DNA of 64,000 nucleotides from the NCBI GenBank assembly GCA_026119935.1, contig JALRMH010000007.1:797097-861096 (forward strand). Reading direction: 5' to 3'. This DNA comes from Endothia cerciana. Taxonomy: Eukaryota > Ascomycota > Sordariomycetes > Diaporthales > Cryphonectriaceae. Positions within the stretch are counted from its first letter, which is position 1. Each line of letters begins with the position of its first letter. The notes beneath the pieces were generated by a model. The model ran no database searches. It was not told the DNA's origin and was given only the letters and a program-made list of their open reading frames with translations. This document shows, piece after piece, positions 45,701 to 58,400 of the stretch. The translations under genes were made by a program, and so were the position numbers.

Positions 45701-48700
45701 TATCGACAAGCTTGCCTCCAAAGTACTCAATAGTCGAAATTTTAGATGCATCGCCGGCGTAGCTGTCGCGAGTCAGATACTCAATATGGCCATTGTGGAT
45801 GCTATCAAGGATGTGCTTGATTGGCTCGTCAACGATCGTTGAGTACTTCGCCGCGGTTGGTCCCTGGAGAATACACGTCCGCCCGACGTCCTGGTCAATG
45901 ACAGCATCCAAATCTTCGGACTGCCAAAGGGAGTCCTTCTTGAAGTAGAACTCGAAGTTGTCGTCAAGGGCAGGGATGAAGGTGATGGGCTTCTGAGTCG
46001 GTCTCGAGCACAGCATCAAGAAATGCTGAACGTCTTGTGCGTTGATGATCTGCTTATCGGCCTCGGGGTAGTGACGGAGGACTGTCTCGACAATCTCGAA
46101 AGGCTTGTCAAGTTGTGAGTACTCCTGCAAGACATACACCTTGTCCGAGGCGGAAGTGAAACGCTCTTCGACACGCTGGATGAAATCACCAGTGAGCCTG
46201 GCAAATGAGGGATCAATCCAGCGCGACTGGTGCCTGACATAGAGAAGTTCAACGAGCCTCCTCACAACCTCGCCGTACGTCATCTCGTCCAGATCAACCG
46301 TCTCGCCGGCCTTGTTCTTGCCGAACCAGACCTTTTGGAAGTCATCATTGAGCTTCTGGATGATGTGGGCCCGGTTCTTCTGCAGCTCGGCAACACGTTT
46401 CTCCTTCGGAAGACTGAAGATCTTCTTATCCATCTCGGCCCAGAACTTGACGCCGCGGGTGGCGAGCTTGTGGATGGGTTCGCCCATCTCAGAACGGACG
46501 GTGATGACGCCTCCGGCTGGACCTTGGTATGTTTTCTCCCACTCGCTGTCGCTCAGCCCCTCAGCCTCGATGATGGCCTGCTTGGCAGCCTTGCTAGTGT
46601 GGGCTTCCTTGGCGACCATCATCCTGCTGCCGAACAGACATCCGTCGAAAGGCATGGGGGGATAGCCAAACTTCTTGGACCACTCTCCAGTGATGTATGG
46701 GTACGTGTCTTCAGCACCACCGAAACCGCTTCCTGCAACAAGAATGATGTTCTCCTGCCGGCGAATGCGTCCGTACATTTGCAAAATCGGCTGGTGAAAG
46801 TCCTCGAAAGAGTGGTGGCCACCGCCACGTCCTCCAGTCCACTGAAGCATGACAGGGAATGTAGGATTGGCCTTGGCGATGTTGATCACGGCCTGGATGG
46901 CCTCAGAGGAGCCTGGCTTGAAGGAAATGTGCTTCAGACCCAAAGTCTCGATATACTCATTGGCAACCTCAATCGAGGGCACACCTGCGCCAATGGTGAG
47001 ACCTTCAATCGGCACACCCTCGGCTCGCAGCCGACCGATGAGCGGGATCTGCCAGGCCATTGCGCGTGGATTGACATAAATCAGGTTGATGCCGATACCA
47101 CGACCCGCAGGGATCTCCTTCTCGATGTTCCGGAGTGCGGCGGTCATCGAGTTTGGCTCAAAGTAACCACCGCCCGCCAGCTCAATGTGGTATCCAGCCT
47201 GCATAGTCGCAGCAACAAAGTCCCACGGCACTGTACAGGGGGTCATACCAGCAACCATGACTGGAGGAATGCCAAGAAGTCTGCTCATCTTGGTATCCAC
47301 AAACGTCTGCCCGCTGGAGTTCTTGATCAACTTGGGACCGTACTCCTTCACCCAGTCAATGGCATACTTGACAGCATGCTCCTCATCGCGGTCAAAGAGC
47401 TCGGGCTTGTACCCGACCTCATTAACGGAGCCGTTGACCTCGCCAGCAAGGATGACGCGAACGCCGGTGCCCTCCTTATTGCGGCTGGTGAGTACGCCAA
47501 GCCCAGAGATGCCGCCTGGACCAAAGTCAAGCACATGGGTGGCCTTGGTAAAGACTGTCGCCTTTTCCCAGTTCACAGTGTCGCGGGTAATCAAGCGGAC
47601 AAGAGTGGGGACAACGTTGCCCTTGGTCTCCTCTCGAATATCCTTACCAGTGTTGGTGTCATAGACAGGAATGCCCAGCTGCTTGACATCGATCCGGATG
47701 TCCTTGAGGTCCTCGTCGATTAAAGCCGTCGCCTCAGCCAGGTACTGGCTGTGAAAAGGGGCGGTGATGGGGAGGAAGCGGTTGACAAACCGGACCTTTC
47801 GCTGGGTGTGTGGAACCCGGGTCTGGTCGAGACCGGTCGGGGCCTTGACCTTGCGCAGCTGCAGGTTGAGACCGTAGAGGGACATGGGAGGGCCAGTGAC
47901 AACCATATTTCGAGGGCTGTTGATGAGGGAGATGGCGATGTGGCGGTCTGCCGGGAGATATTTGTTGGTCGCGTCAATGTGCTTCTGGACCTCTGCTTGC
48001 GAGAGGTCGCGGATGCTGAGCATGGGCGTTGGTGTGCCCTCGCCGTTGTCGATCGAGTCTTGCAGGACAGAGGGCGTCATTGACGTCCGCGGGAAGGTCT
48101 GTTGACTGCGCGCACCAATCCAGAAGAGGACCGTCAGGGCAGACTTGACAATTTCAGGCCAAGACTCCCAGGTGTCGGCGGCGGCAGTGGCCGCTGCCAT
48201 CACAACACCCTGTGAGTGTCCAGTAGTACCCGAGATCCTGTCCCTCAAGGTTCCCGGGTGGATACCGAGGACCTTGCAGGTGACCTCGTAGTGCGCCATC
48301 TGGACAAGTCCGATCAACGGGAAGCTGACTGGAGCGGAGATGAGGTAGTCAACATCTGGGGTGGCGTCCGGATTCTGCAGCCAGTTCATGACGTCCAGAC
48401 CCTTTGTGAAAAGCTTCTCGGCCGCAGGGTCGTTGGCCAAGGTCTGCAGCTGCTCGGCCGAGGCCATGACGAGCTCCCCGACGAAGGAAGGATATGTCTG
48501 CCACAGAGCGCGCAGCTCCTCGAAATACTCCTCGATGTTGCCCTGACCGCCGAAGATGCTGTAGATGACAGCATCCCCCTCTTCAGCGGCCCGGAACAGA
48601 GCAGACTGGTGAGGGCGGACTGTCCTGTTCAGTGTTGACCTTGCGGCGTAGTAGCTGCGCAAAACCTCCAACTTCTTAGAGTCAATGCCCGGGAGGGTAG

Positions 48701-49070
48701 CTACCAAAGCGTGGACATCATTGCCGCGGAGAAAAGCCCGCTCGAACTCGTTGAGGATGAGCTTGAGCACCTCTTCGTAGGAGCCCTGAGCATCGTCCTC
48801 ACCCCGCTCGACCTCCTGGGCGATGAAGCCCATGTATCTACCGACCAGCTCGGTTGTGGAAGATGGCTCGTCATCTTGGGCAAGCTCGTCGGTGGGTGGC
48901 GGCAGACTCGCACTGAAGCGGTCTTTTAATTGCGAGGCGTGGAAATGGAGGTTGGTGGGGATCAGGAAAGAGGTCTCGAGAGAACCGTGGGAGACGGTCA
49001 GAGGGCGGAGGGAGGCGGAAGATCGAGGGGTCGAAACGCCCGTCTGGGGGCCGGTGCCGGTGCCGTACAT
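42704..49070 (-). CDS. FAS1: fatty acid synthase subunit beta
   Basis: Exons are 49070..43871 and 43815..42704 (55-bp intron), giving 2103 residues, the full length expected. The beta subunit of the fungal type I synthase carries, in order, acetyl transferase (GHSQG near residue 285), enoyl reductase (PPVMVAGMTPCTVPWDF near 604, with GGRGGGHHSFEDFHQP), dehydratase (hot-dog folds; DYNPIHVSRVFANYANLPG) and malonyl/palmitoyl transferase (FAGHSLGEYSALAAL near 1838). It works in the cytosol in an alpha6-beta6 complex with FAS2, which is divergent 3.6 kb away. The splice rebuilds MDTYGFAITNIVRNNP. All catalytic motifs I can check are intact. It is housekeeping rather than a reduced toxin-cluster paralogue, judged by its completeness. 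Confidence 0.97.
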
Positions 49071-52000
49071 GATGGATGGGAAAGGGGTATCGTCTATGAA
49101 TCTATGGGTGTCTAGAAGCAGAGGTCAGAGATTGCTCCCCCGACCAGTTGATCTGATCATGTCGTCACGCCTGCCGCCGACTTACATTTTCTGTATTCTC
49201 TCCGTCTTGTCCTCAGCAAAACTCGAAATACTCAGTCAAGAGCTACGAGTGCGCCGGCTTGCAAAAATCTCTCGGTATAAACAAAGGTTGGATGTGGGCG
49301 GCCGTGGGGTGGAGGAAGGTGACTCTTGGCCGGTGAAGATGCAAAGTCTTGAATTTCCAAATCTGAAGCTGAAGAGTGGTCCCTGCAGAACCTCTTCTTG
49401 TGGAGGAGTAAAAGGTGCGATGGAGGGGAAGTGGAGGCTAGAATTGGTGTTTATTGATTGGGAGGGGACAGTCTTGACCGGCGGCCCAGGAGCTTGAATC
49501 GGGCAGAAGGGCGAACGGGACACCTGGTCAATATTCAATGATAGTGTCAGCCTGGCTCTCCCGGAGTTCTCAATCCGTATCTAAACAAGATGAAGCTTTC
49601 CTCACAGTCGTTGAACCGACAATCCAACACATCGAGCCTCGATTTTCAAGAAATTTCCCAACAATTCGTCCAGTTCTTTTTACTGCGTTCAGGCGCAGGG
49701 GTCCTTTCACCTTGCCGGCCTAGCCAAGGGTTCATGCCACTAAAACTGGAGCCGCTCAAGCCGGGTCTCGCCCCCACTCCAACTCCCCCCCCCCCCTCCC
49801 CTCCTCTGTGTGATTTTCTCCGCTTGGTCGAAAAATCACCAGGTCTGTGCCAATCTACTAGTAATGCCTGTACAGATAGGCTTACGACAGAGATTACCGC
49901 GTCGTTACGGGGATCTCGACTCGACTCGACCTTACCTTTCATGCCCCTGAGGGAGGCCTCTCTTCCTCCCTTTGAGGGCCAGGCACGTCGAGGTTCTTCA
50001 ATATTGACCGTCGCTGTGAACCTTTATCCTCACCGGATCATCTCCACAACTGCGTCATGGTACTAGGCAAAGGCCAACGTATCCAGTACATTTACCCCTG
50101 GCGACGTTGCAGTCGCCTCGATCGATATGCTATCAACGGCCTAGAATACTTCCCGACCGGCCGGGACGAGGCACTCGAGGCACCCGGAACTACACTACAG
50201 CAAGTACTAAGCATGCATGAAGGATGGTACCTTGGCGGCATAGCGGGATGGGTAACCAGAATTGGAAACCGATGCATTGTTTGCAGAATCACCCGAAACC
50301 GAACAGTTCAGCAGCGTCCTACTTCAAAGGTTCAAACCGAAACTGCTCAACGCCCCGATTCTCAATTACTAAAAACCTCGCTAGAACTTCGCGCTATCCG
50401 CTGCACGGTTCTTGCCTAGAGCTGTGGGAAGCTAGGCTACCTGACACCGCGTTAGATAGTAACGGACTTTTGCTGATTCGCCGTTTGTGACGGCGTCAGG
50501 CCTGCGAGCCTTGTAGTCCACCCTTCTGGTGGTAGTGAGCGACACCAGCATTCTGAAGGGGAGACAGTGATCTTTCGATCAGTTTCCATTCTCTACTTAC
50601 TATAAAATGTTGCTTCTGGAATAAGAGCAGACGCCTTTCATTTTGTGCATGGTAGGCCGGAATGCTATAGAATGAACTTCGGGCGAGGCTTCAGGGCACA
50701 CATGGGTGAACACTCCCGCCACGGAAATTATTGTGCTGAGAGGTCTGTTTGATCATGTAATACACATCACGAAGTAAGAGGAGAGAAAATGAGAAACGTG
50801 ACAAGGTAATTCAACATGATATAGCATCTTGCCTTGCCTTGCGGCGCTGAAACTCCTGCTCAAGTCCTCGGACCTTGGCATCGGCTACCACCAATTTGGT
50901 AAGGCAAGCTACCGACAGTCCATCTCCTCTCGTCCGTCCGCCAACATGGGCCGCGGAGAAGACGAGGTGCACAGCTATGCTTCGTCAGGAGTAACAATGA
51001 GAACCAGCATTTGATTTCAAGGCTCTTCAAGGGTTGAGCGTAGGGCTGCAAGCGGGAGTCAACCCAATATGGAGTGACTGTCATGGACCTAGACCAAACT
51101 AGGGCGCCCCATGGGAGATCAGCTATCGAGTACCATAGTACGCTTGTCGCAGATTCTCAATAGTCACTGGCCAGCATTAGTTGTCTTGCTTATTGTCTAC
51201 CCACCTCTCCCCGCCCTCACGTGTTCAGCCTTGCTGCGAGACGATGCTGGCCGGAGGGGAAAAGGAACTCGGGCCATGATCCTGCGGCACTAGGCCGAAC
51301 AGGAAGCCTATACGGAGTACTTGCGCGTCGATAGCGATAACGATAAAGCTCAAGCTTGAACCTTGACGAGGCGAGCCCCGTAACGCTGTCGCGAAGGTAG
51401 AAGCTTGGACACCAAAGAGACCCCCGCGTCTGGTGGCTCCTGAGGCCCCTCCATGTTCGTCCCCCCTAGGGCTCGGGTACATCATAGCTCCGTCGCGGCA
51501 GCCGAGGTCTCGACCCGAGTCACCTGCGCAGCATGCTGGCGAGTATACAAAGATGACTCTGAGGTGACGAGCCTTGTTGAACGTCAGCAAGAGGTGTTCA
51601 CGGTTGAAACCAGACAACGTGCCTAGGGTCCCCCAGCAGGACGCCCGTCCATCGCTGATCCGGGGATCCGGGGGTCTGGGCCCAGCTTATCGAGATACGT
51701 AGCCGTTGAGGCGCTAGAGCCGGAAGAGACAGGCATGGCGAGGCTGACCGGCGCTGGTGGTGTGGTGTGTGTACCGGCGAGGTTCGGCTGGGAATTTGGT
51801 GAGGATCGAGAACGGGGAGTTTGGTGAAGCGCTTGTCGTGAAGTCGCCGCAGGCTTGCAGCCGAGTGGGATAACAGCGTTTCGGTGGGGCGAGCCTTGCA
51901 CCCGTGGGGTTGCATAGGGACGCTAACAGGGGCTGCCTCGCTGTCAGGACCCTGGAGATGGCTCCAGATTGACCTTCGTACTGGGGACATAATGAGGAAA

Positions 52001-52705
52001 GGACGGCCCATGATTGGTTGGGCTTCCCTGTGAAAATAAGAATTTCCCCAAACTTAGCTCCCAACAACGGCTGGGCAGGAGCAGGGATCATTCTTCTCAG
52101 GGCAATCGCGGGACCTCCTCAACAATGCTATGCGTTCATCTATTTTTTTTTTTATTTTTTTTTCTTCACTACCCTCTCTCGGAAGTCTTTGTTGGCCAGC
52201 AAGCAACGAGAGTGACAGACGGATAGGAGGAGAACCGCTTAGCCCGCGATTGTTCCCATCTTCAGGGTTGGTGAGTGAAGTCCAAGTTATTGAAGTCGAA
52301 CGACCTCATTTACCCCCTCCCATACCTCATTCTTCCTGCCTCCACCGCCCCAGATCAAACACCGCGCATCTTGACCATCAGGTCGAAACTCTTCAGCTTG
52401 ATCTAACATCACGCTGGCAGTATCCATTTTCCCTGCCTCTATCTCTCGACTATACCTCCGAGTCCCGCTTCCTCCTCCCCCCGGAAATTCGGAGCCGTTG
52501 AACACTCCCAGAGCAGCTTACAGTCACTGCTCTGTCTGAAGCAGACGAACCTCTCGGATACAGCCCTAGTTGCATCCGCAATCTTTTACTCTCGAAGATA
52601 CCCGCTATCGATTTCTGAACATACCTCTCATCGCCACAAGAATCGATCAAATAGACACCTATTCACCCTCCGGCAGACGCATAGACAGACTCCTTTCCCG
52701 CCATA
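49071..52705. promoter_or_regulatory. 3.6 kb divergent FAS1/FAS2 upstream region
   Basis: This is the shared upstream region of the two synthase genes. I see no supported gene; frames of 120-158 codons lack motifs. It contains a probable FAS1 5'-UTR intron (listed separately), a poly-C tract at 49785-49796 and a T-rich run at 52141-52164 in the FAS2 leader side. CCGAGG, the core of the FarA/FarB-type fatty-acid response element, occurs at 51503-51508. One hexamer in 3.6 kb is expected by chance. Confidence 0.5.
49112..49185 (-). other. probable FAS1 5'-UTR intron
   Basis: A GTAAGT donor at 49185 and a CTGACCTCTGCTTCTAG acceptor end at 49112, 74 bp, lie 42 bp upstream of the FAS1 ATG. Donor, branch-like CTGAC and polypyrimidine stretch all fit. 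No coding frame crosses it. Confidence 0.55.
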
Positions 52706-55700
52706 ATGAGACCCGAAGTTGAGCAGGAGCTCGCCCACACGCTCCTCGTTGAGCTCCTCGCATATCAGTTTGCCTCTCCCGTGAGGTGGATTGAGACTCA
52801 AGATGTCTTCCTTGCCGAGAAGACCGCCGAGCGGATTGTCGAGGTCGGTCCCGCCGATACTCTCGGCGTGATGGCCAAGAGAACCCTCGCCTCCAAGTAC
52901 GAAGCCTTCGATGCCGCGAAATCAGTACAACGACAGATTCTGTGCTACAACAAGGACGCCAAGGAGATATACTACGATGTCGACCCCATCGAGGAGGAGC
53001 CAGAGCCCACACCAGCTGCCGCCGCCGCCGGCTCAAGCAGAGCAGCTTCCGCCCCGGCCGCCGCCGCCGCTCCTGTGGCTGCTGCAGCACCAGCGCCGGG
53101 TGCTGGCCCAGCTGCGCAAATTCCAGATGCACCAGTCACTGCTATGGACATTGTGAGGTCTCTGATTGCCCAGAAGTTGAAGAAGCCATATGCCGAGATT
53201 CCTCTCAGCAAGGCCATCAAGGACCTCGTCGGTGGTAAGTTCAGCCCGGAAGACTACTTATTACGGGCCCAGGGAGCTCACGCCATTTTACAGGCAAATC
53301 CACTCTCCAGAACGAAATATTGGGTGACCTCCAGAAAGAATTTGGGACAACACCCGAGAAGCCAGAAGACACGCCCTTGGACGAGCTCGGTGCGTCCATG
53401 CAGGCCACATTCGACGGCAACCTTGGCAAGGTCTCCCAAGGCCTGGTTGCTCGTCTCATCTCGTCCAAGATGCCTGGTGGCTTCAACGTCACGTCTGCAC
53501 GCAAATACCTTGAGACCCGCTGGGGCCTGGCCTCGGGCCGCCAGGATGGTGTTCTGCTGCTCGGAATCACAATGGAGCCAGCGGCCCGCTTGGGTTCAGA
53601 CTCTGATGCCAAGGCTTTCCTCGATGATGTCGCACAGAAATACGCCTCGAATGCCGGCATCAGCCTGACGACGGCTGCGGCTGCTGACACTGGGGCTAGT
53701 GGCGGTGGCATGATGATGGACCCGGCGGCCATCGACGCTCTCACCAAAGACCAGAGGGCACTGTTCAAGCAGCAGCTTGAGCTGATCGCACGATATCTGA
53801 AGCTCGATCTGCGAGCTGGCGACAAGGCATTCATCGATGAGCAGAAATCGACCAAGGTCCTGCAGGCCCAACTGGACCTGTGGAGCACGGAGCATGGCGA
53901 TTTCTACGCGGCTGGAATCGAGCCATCTTTCAACCCTCTGAAGGCCAGGACTTACGACTCCTCATGGAACTGGGCCCGCCAAGATGCATTGACCATGTAT
54001 TACGATATCATCTTCGGAAAACTGCAGGTTGTCGACCGTGAAATTGTCAGCCAGTGCATCCGCCTCATGAACAAGTCCAACCCGACACTCCTCGAATTTA
54101 TGCAGTACCATATTGACCACTGTCCGACAGAGCGTGGAGAGACGTATAAACTAGCGAAGGATCTCGCAACACAACTGCTCGAGAACTGCAGGGAAGCTTT
54201 GGCTGTTGATCCTGTCTACAAGGATGTCGAGTTTCCCACAGGACCTCGCACAACCATCGACCTCAAGGGTAACCTCAGCTATGAGGAAGTCTCACGACCA
54301 GATTGCCGAAAGTTGGAGACCTACGTCCAACAAATGGCTCTGGGCGGCAAGATCTCTGAGTACCCAGCCAGGTCTAAAGTGCAGAGCGAGCTCGGCCGCC
54401 TCTACAAGCTGATCAAGGCGCAGCACAAGATGGCCAAGGGCTCTCAGGTGGAGCTCAGGAACATATACAGCGACGTCATTCGCTCCCTGAACATGAACGA
54501 GAACCAGATCCTGAAGGAGGACGCGAAGCCTGGCCTTCTTGCCAAGAAGGTCGCCAAACCCAAGGGCAAGACCGACTGCATCCCCTTCCTTCACCTGAAG
54601 CAAAAGTCCATGAACGGCTGGGACTACAGCAAGAAGCTCAGCAATGTCTACCTGGACTGTATGGCGGACGCAGCCAAAAATGGTATTAGCTACGCTGGCA
54701 AGTACGCCCTCATGACGGGCGCCGGTGCTGGTTCCATTGGTGCCGAAGTTCTGCAAGGCTTGATCCAGGGTGGAGCCCACGTTATCGTCACTACCAGTCG
54801 TTTCTCTCGCCAGGTGACCGAATACTACCAGGCAATGTACGCTCGCTATGGTTCTCGTGGTTCGCAGCTCGTGGTTGTCCCCTTCAACCAAGGCAGCAAG
54901 CAAGATGTTGAGGCTTTGGTTGACTACATTTACGATCCTAAGAACGGGCTGGGCTGGGACCTTGACTTCATTGTCCCGTTCGCTGCCATCCCTGAGAACG
55001 GTCGACAGATTGATGGCATCGACTCCAAGTCCGAGCTGGCTCATCGTATCATGCTGACCAACCTTCTTCGTCTGTTGGGTTGTGTCAAGACACAAAAGTC
55101 GGCTCGTGGGTTTGAGACTCGCCCTGCACAAGTCATGCTTCCTCTCTCCCCCAACCACGGCACCTTCGGCAGCGATGGTCTCTACTCTGAATCGAAGCTT
55201 GCACTTGAGACCTTGTTCAATCGATGGCACGCCGAGGACTGGGGCAGCTACCTCACCATCTGCGGCGCCATCATTGGCTGGACCCGTGGCACCGGTCTCA
55301 TGTCGGCGAACAACGTTGTCGCCGAGGGAGTCGAGAAGTTCGGCGTGCGGACATTCTCACAACAAGAAATGGCTTTCAACCTGCTCGGCTTGATGTCCCC
55401 TCAGGTCGTCGACTTGTGCCAAATGGAGCCAGTCATGGCAGACCTGAACGGCGGACTGCAATTCATCCCCGATCTGAACAAGGTCATGACCAAGCTCCGC
55501 AAGGATATCACGGAGACTAGTGAGATTCGCAGGGCTGTCAGCAAGGAGAATGCTCTGGAATTTGCCGTCGTCAACGGCTCAGAGGCAGAAGCGCTCCATA
55601 GATCGAGGAAGATTGAGCCTCGCGCCAATATCAAGTTCGACTTCCCTGCTCTACCAGACTGGCAGCAAGATATCGCTCCTCTCAACGAGAACCTCAAGGG

Positions 55701-58400
55701 TATGGTGGACCTGGACAAGGTGGTCGTTGTCACTGGATTTGCAGAAGTTGGACCCTGGGGCAACTCTCGTACCAGATGGGAGATGGAGGCTTATGGTCAG
55801 TTCTCGCTTGAGGGATGCATAGAGATGGCTTGGATCATGGGTCTTATCAAGAACCACAACAGCCCCATCAAGGGCAAGCCGTACTCTGGCTGGGTCGACG
55901 GCAAGACTGGTGAGCCAGTGGATGACAAGGACGTCAAGGCCAAGTACGAGAAGCAAATTCTCGAGCATTCCGGTATCAGACTCATCGAGCCTGAACTTTT
56001 CGGCGGCTACGACCCCAACAAGAAGCAGCTGCTTCACGAGGTCGTCATCGAGGAGGACCTGGATCCTTTCGAGACGTCCAAGGAGACTGCCGAGGAGTTC
56101 AAGCGTGAGCACGGAGAGAAGGTTGACATCTTCGAGATCACCGAGACCGGCCAGTACACTGTCCGCATGAAGAAGGGTGCTGGTCTCTGGATTCCCAAGG
56201 CTCTGCGATTCGACCGTCTGGTTGCAGGTCAAATCCCTACGGGCTGGGACGCCAAGCGATATGGTGTGCCTGACGACATCATCGAGCAAGTCGACCCTGT
56301 CGCCCTCTTCGTCCTCGTCTCTACGGCAGAGGCTCTTATTTCTGCGGGTATCACAGACCCGTACGAGTTCTACAAGTATGTCCATGTTTCCGAGGTCGGC
56401 AACTGTGTTGGCTCTGGTATGGGAGGAGCTGCAGCCCTCCGAGGTATGCACCGGGACCGGTTCCTCGACAAGCCACTCCAGAACGATATCCTGCAGGAGT
56501 CCTTCATCAACACTATGGCTGCATGGGTCAACATGTTGTTGATCTCCTCGTCTGGTCCGATCAAGACTCCCGTCGGTGCCTGCGCAACGGCTGTTGAGTC
56601 CGTCGATATCGGTTACGAGACCATCATGGAAGGCAAGGCTCGTGTCTGCTTCGTTGGTGGCTTTGATGATTTCGGCGAGGAAGGCTCGTACGAGTTCGCC
56701 AATATGAAGGCTACCAGCAACGCTGTCGATGAGTTTGCCCATGGTCGTACACCTAAGGAAATGTCTCGGCCTACAACCACTACCAGGAACGGCTTCATGG
56801 AGTCTCAAGGCTGTGGTGTCCAGGTCATCATGACTGCCAAGCTTGCTCTAAATATGGGGGTCCCCATCCACGGTATCCTCGCACTGACTACGACTGCTTC
56901 GGACAAGATTGGCCGTTCCGTGCCCGCGCCCGGCCAGGGTGTGCTGACAACAGCTCGTGAGAACCCTGGCAAGTTCCCGTCGCCGCTGCTTGACATCAAG
57001 TACAGGAAGCGCCAGATCGAGCTTCGCAAGAGGCAGATCAAGCAATGGACTGCCAGTGAGCTGGAATATCTCGCCGAAGAGGTCGAAGCCATGAAGTCTC
57101 AGGGTATCGGGTTCGATGAGAAGCCCTACACTTCCGACCGTGCTCAGCACATCCAGAAGGAGGCCGAGAGGCAGGAGAAGGAAGTTCTGCGCAGCTTCGG
57201 CAACAACTTCTGGAAGCAAGATACCAGCATCGCTCCTCTCCGTGGAGCTCTGGCTACTTGGGGTCTCACCATTGACGACCTCGATGTTGCCTCTTTCCAC
57301 GGTACCTCCACCAAAGCCAACGACAAGAACGAGTCCTCTGTCATTTGCCAGCAGCTTGAGCACTTGGGTCGTAAGAAGGGCAATGCCGTCCTGGGTATCT
57401 TCCAAAAGTACCTCACCGGTCACCCCAAGGGTGCTGCAGGTGCATGGATGATGAACGGCTGTCTCCAAGTCCTCAACACCGGTCTGGTCCCCGGTAACCG
57501 CAACGCCGACAACGTCGACGAGGTCATGGAGAAATTCGACTACATTGTATACCCCAGCCGCAGCATTCAGACCGATGGAATCAAGGCTTTCTCCGTCACC
57601 TCTTTCGGCTTCGGCCAGAAGGGTGCCCAAGCCATTGGCGTCCATCCCAAGTACCTGTTTGCGACTCTTGATGAGGCCACTTACAGGTCTTACTGCACCA
57701 GGCTCGCCGCCAGACAAAAGAAGGCCTACCGCTTCTTCCATAACGGCATGATCAACAACACCCTTTTCGTCGCCAAGACCCATGCTCCTTACACTGACGA
57801 GCAGCTCAGCTCGGTCTTGCTCAACCCTGATGCTCGCGTCACCGAGAACAAGAAGTCGGCTGAGCTCAGTTTCCCTTCTAACTTCATGGCGCTGTCTAAG
57901 AAGACCGTCGATGCGGAGGGGGAAAAGACCACATACGAGACGGTACAACAGCTTGCCTTGCAACTCCAGACTAAGAACTCCAACGTCGGTGTCGACGTTG
58001 AGGACATTCCCAGCTTCAACATTGAGAACGACACGTTCATTGAGCGAAACTTCACGGCAAAAGAGATTAAGTATTGCAAGCAGAGCCCATCGCCAAGGAG
58101 TTCCTTCGCCGGCAGGTGGAGCGCGAAGGAGGCCGTCTTCAAGAGCTTGAACGTGCCCAGTAGGGGTGGTGGTGCTCCCCTGATTGACATTGAGGTGCTG
58201 AACAACGAGAACGGTGCCCCTGTCGTCCATGTAAGTGCAGACTAGCCAGATGATCTTCTGACACGATTTGCTGACTAGAGTGATAGCTTCATGGCCGCGC
58301 TGCCCAGGTGGCTAAGAAGGCTGGCGTGTCGGATGTCAGTGTCTCCATCTCTCATGCGGAGACACAGAGTTTTGCCATCGCTCTGGCCAAGCTCGAGTAG
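52706..58400 (+). CDS. FAS2: fatty acid synthase subunit alpha
   Basis: Exons are 52706..53234, 53294..58230 and 58287..58400, giving 1859 residues. The alpha subunit carries the acyl carrier protein (phosphopantetheine serine in GKSTLQNEILGDL, rebuilt across intron 1, near residue 179), ketoreductase (MTGAGAGSIGAEVLQG near 649), ketosynthase (active Cys in GACATAVES near 1271; His motif SFHGTSTKAND near 1511; GHPKGAAGAWM) and the C-terminal phosphopantetheinyl transferase (VGVDVEDIPSF near 1742; WSAKEAVFKS). An Ala/Pro-rich linker (residues about 100-140) sits before the carrier domain, as in other fungi. The last exon encodes LHGRAAQVAKKAG to the end. It pairs with divergent FAS1. Confidence 0.97.

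Noticed and set aside
46230..47723. 497-codon plus-strand open frame
   Set aside because: It lies opposite the FAS1 enoyl reductase region. It is a codon-bias shadow without motifs.
50057..50419. 120-codon frame in the FAS1/FAS2 intergenic region
   Set aside because: It has no recognisable features or supporting splice sites. Treated as non-coding.
54292..55230. 312-codon minus-strand open frame
   Set aside because: It is antisense to FAS2 ketoreductase, with no family signal.
56848..58230. 460-codon minus-strand open frame
   Set aside because: It lies opposite FAS2 ketosynthase and transferase domains. It is a codon-bias shadow.
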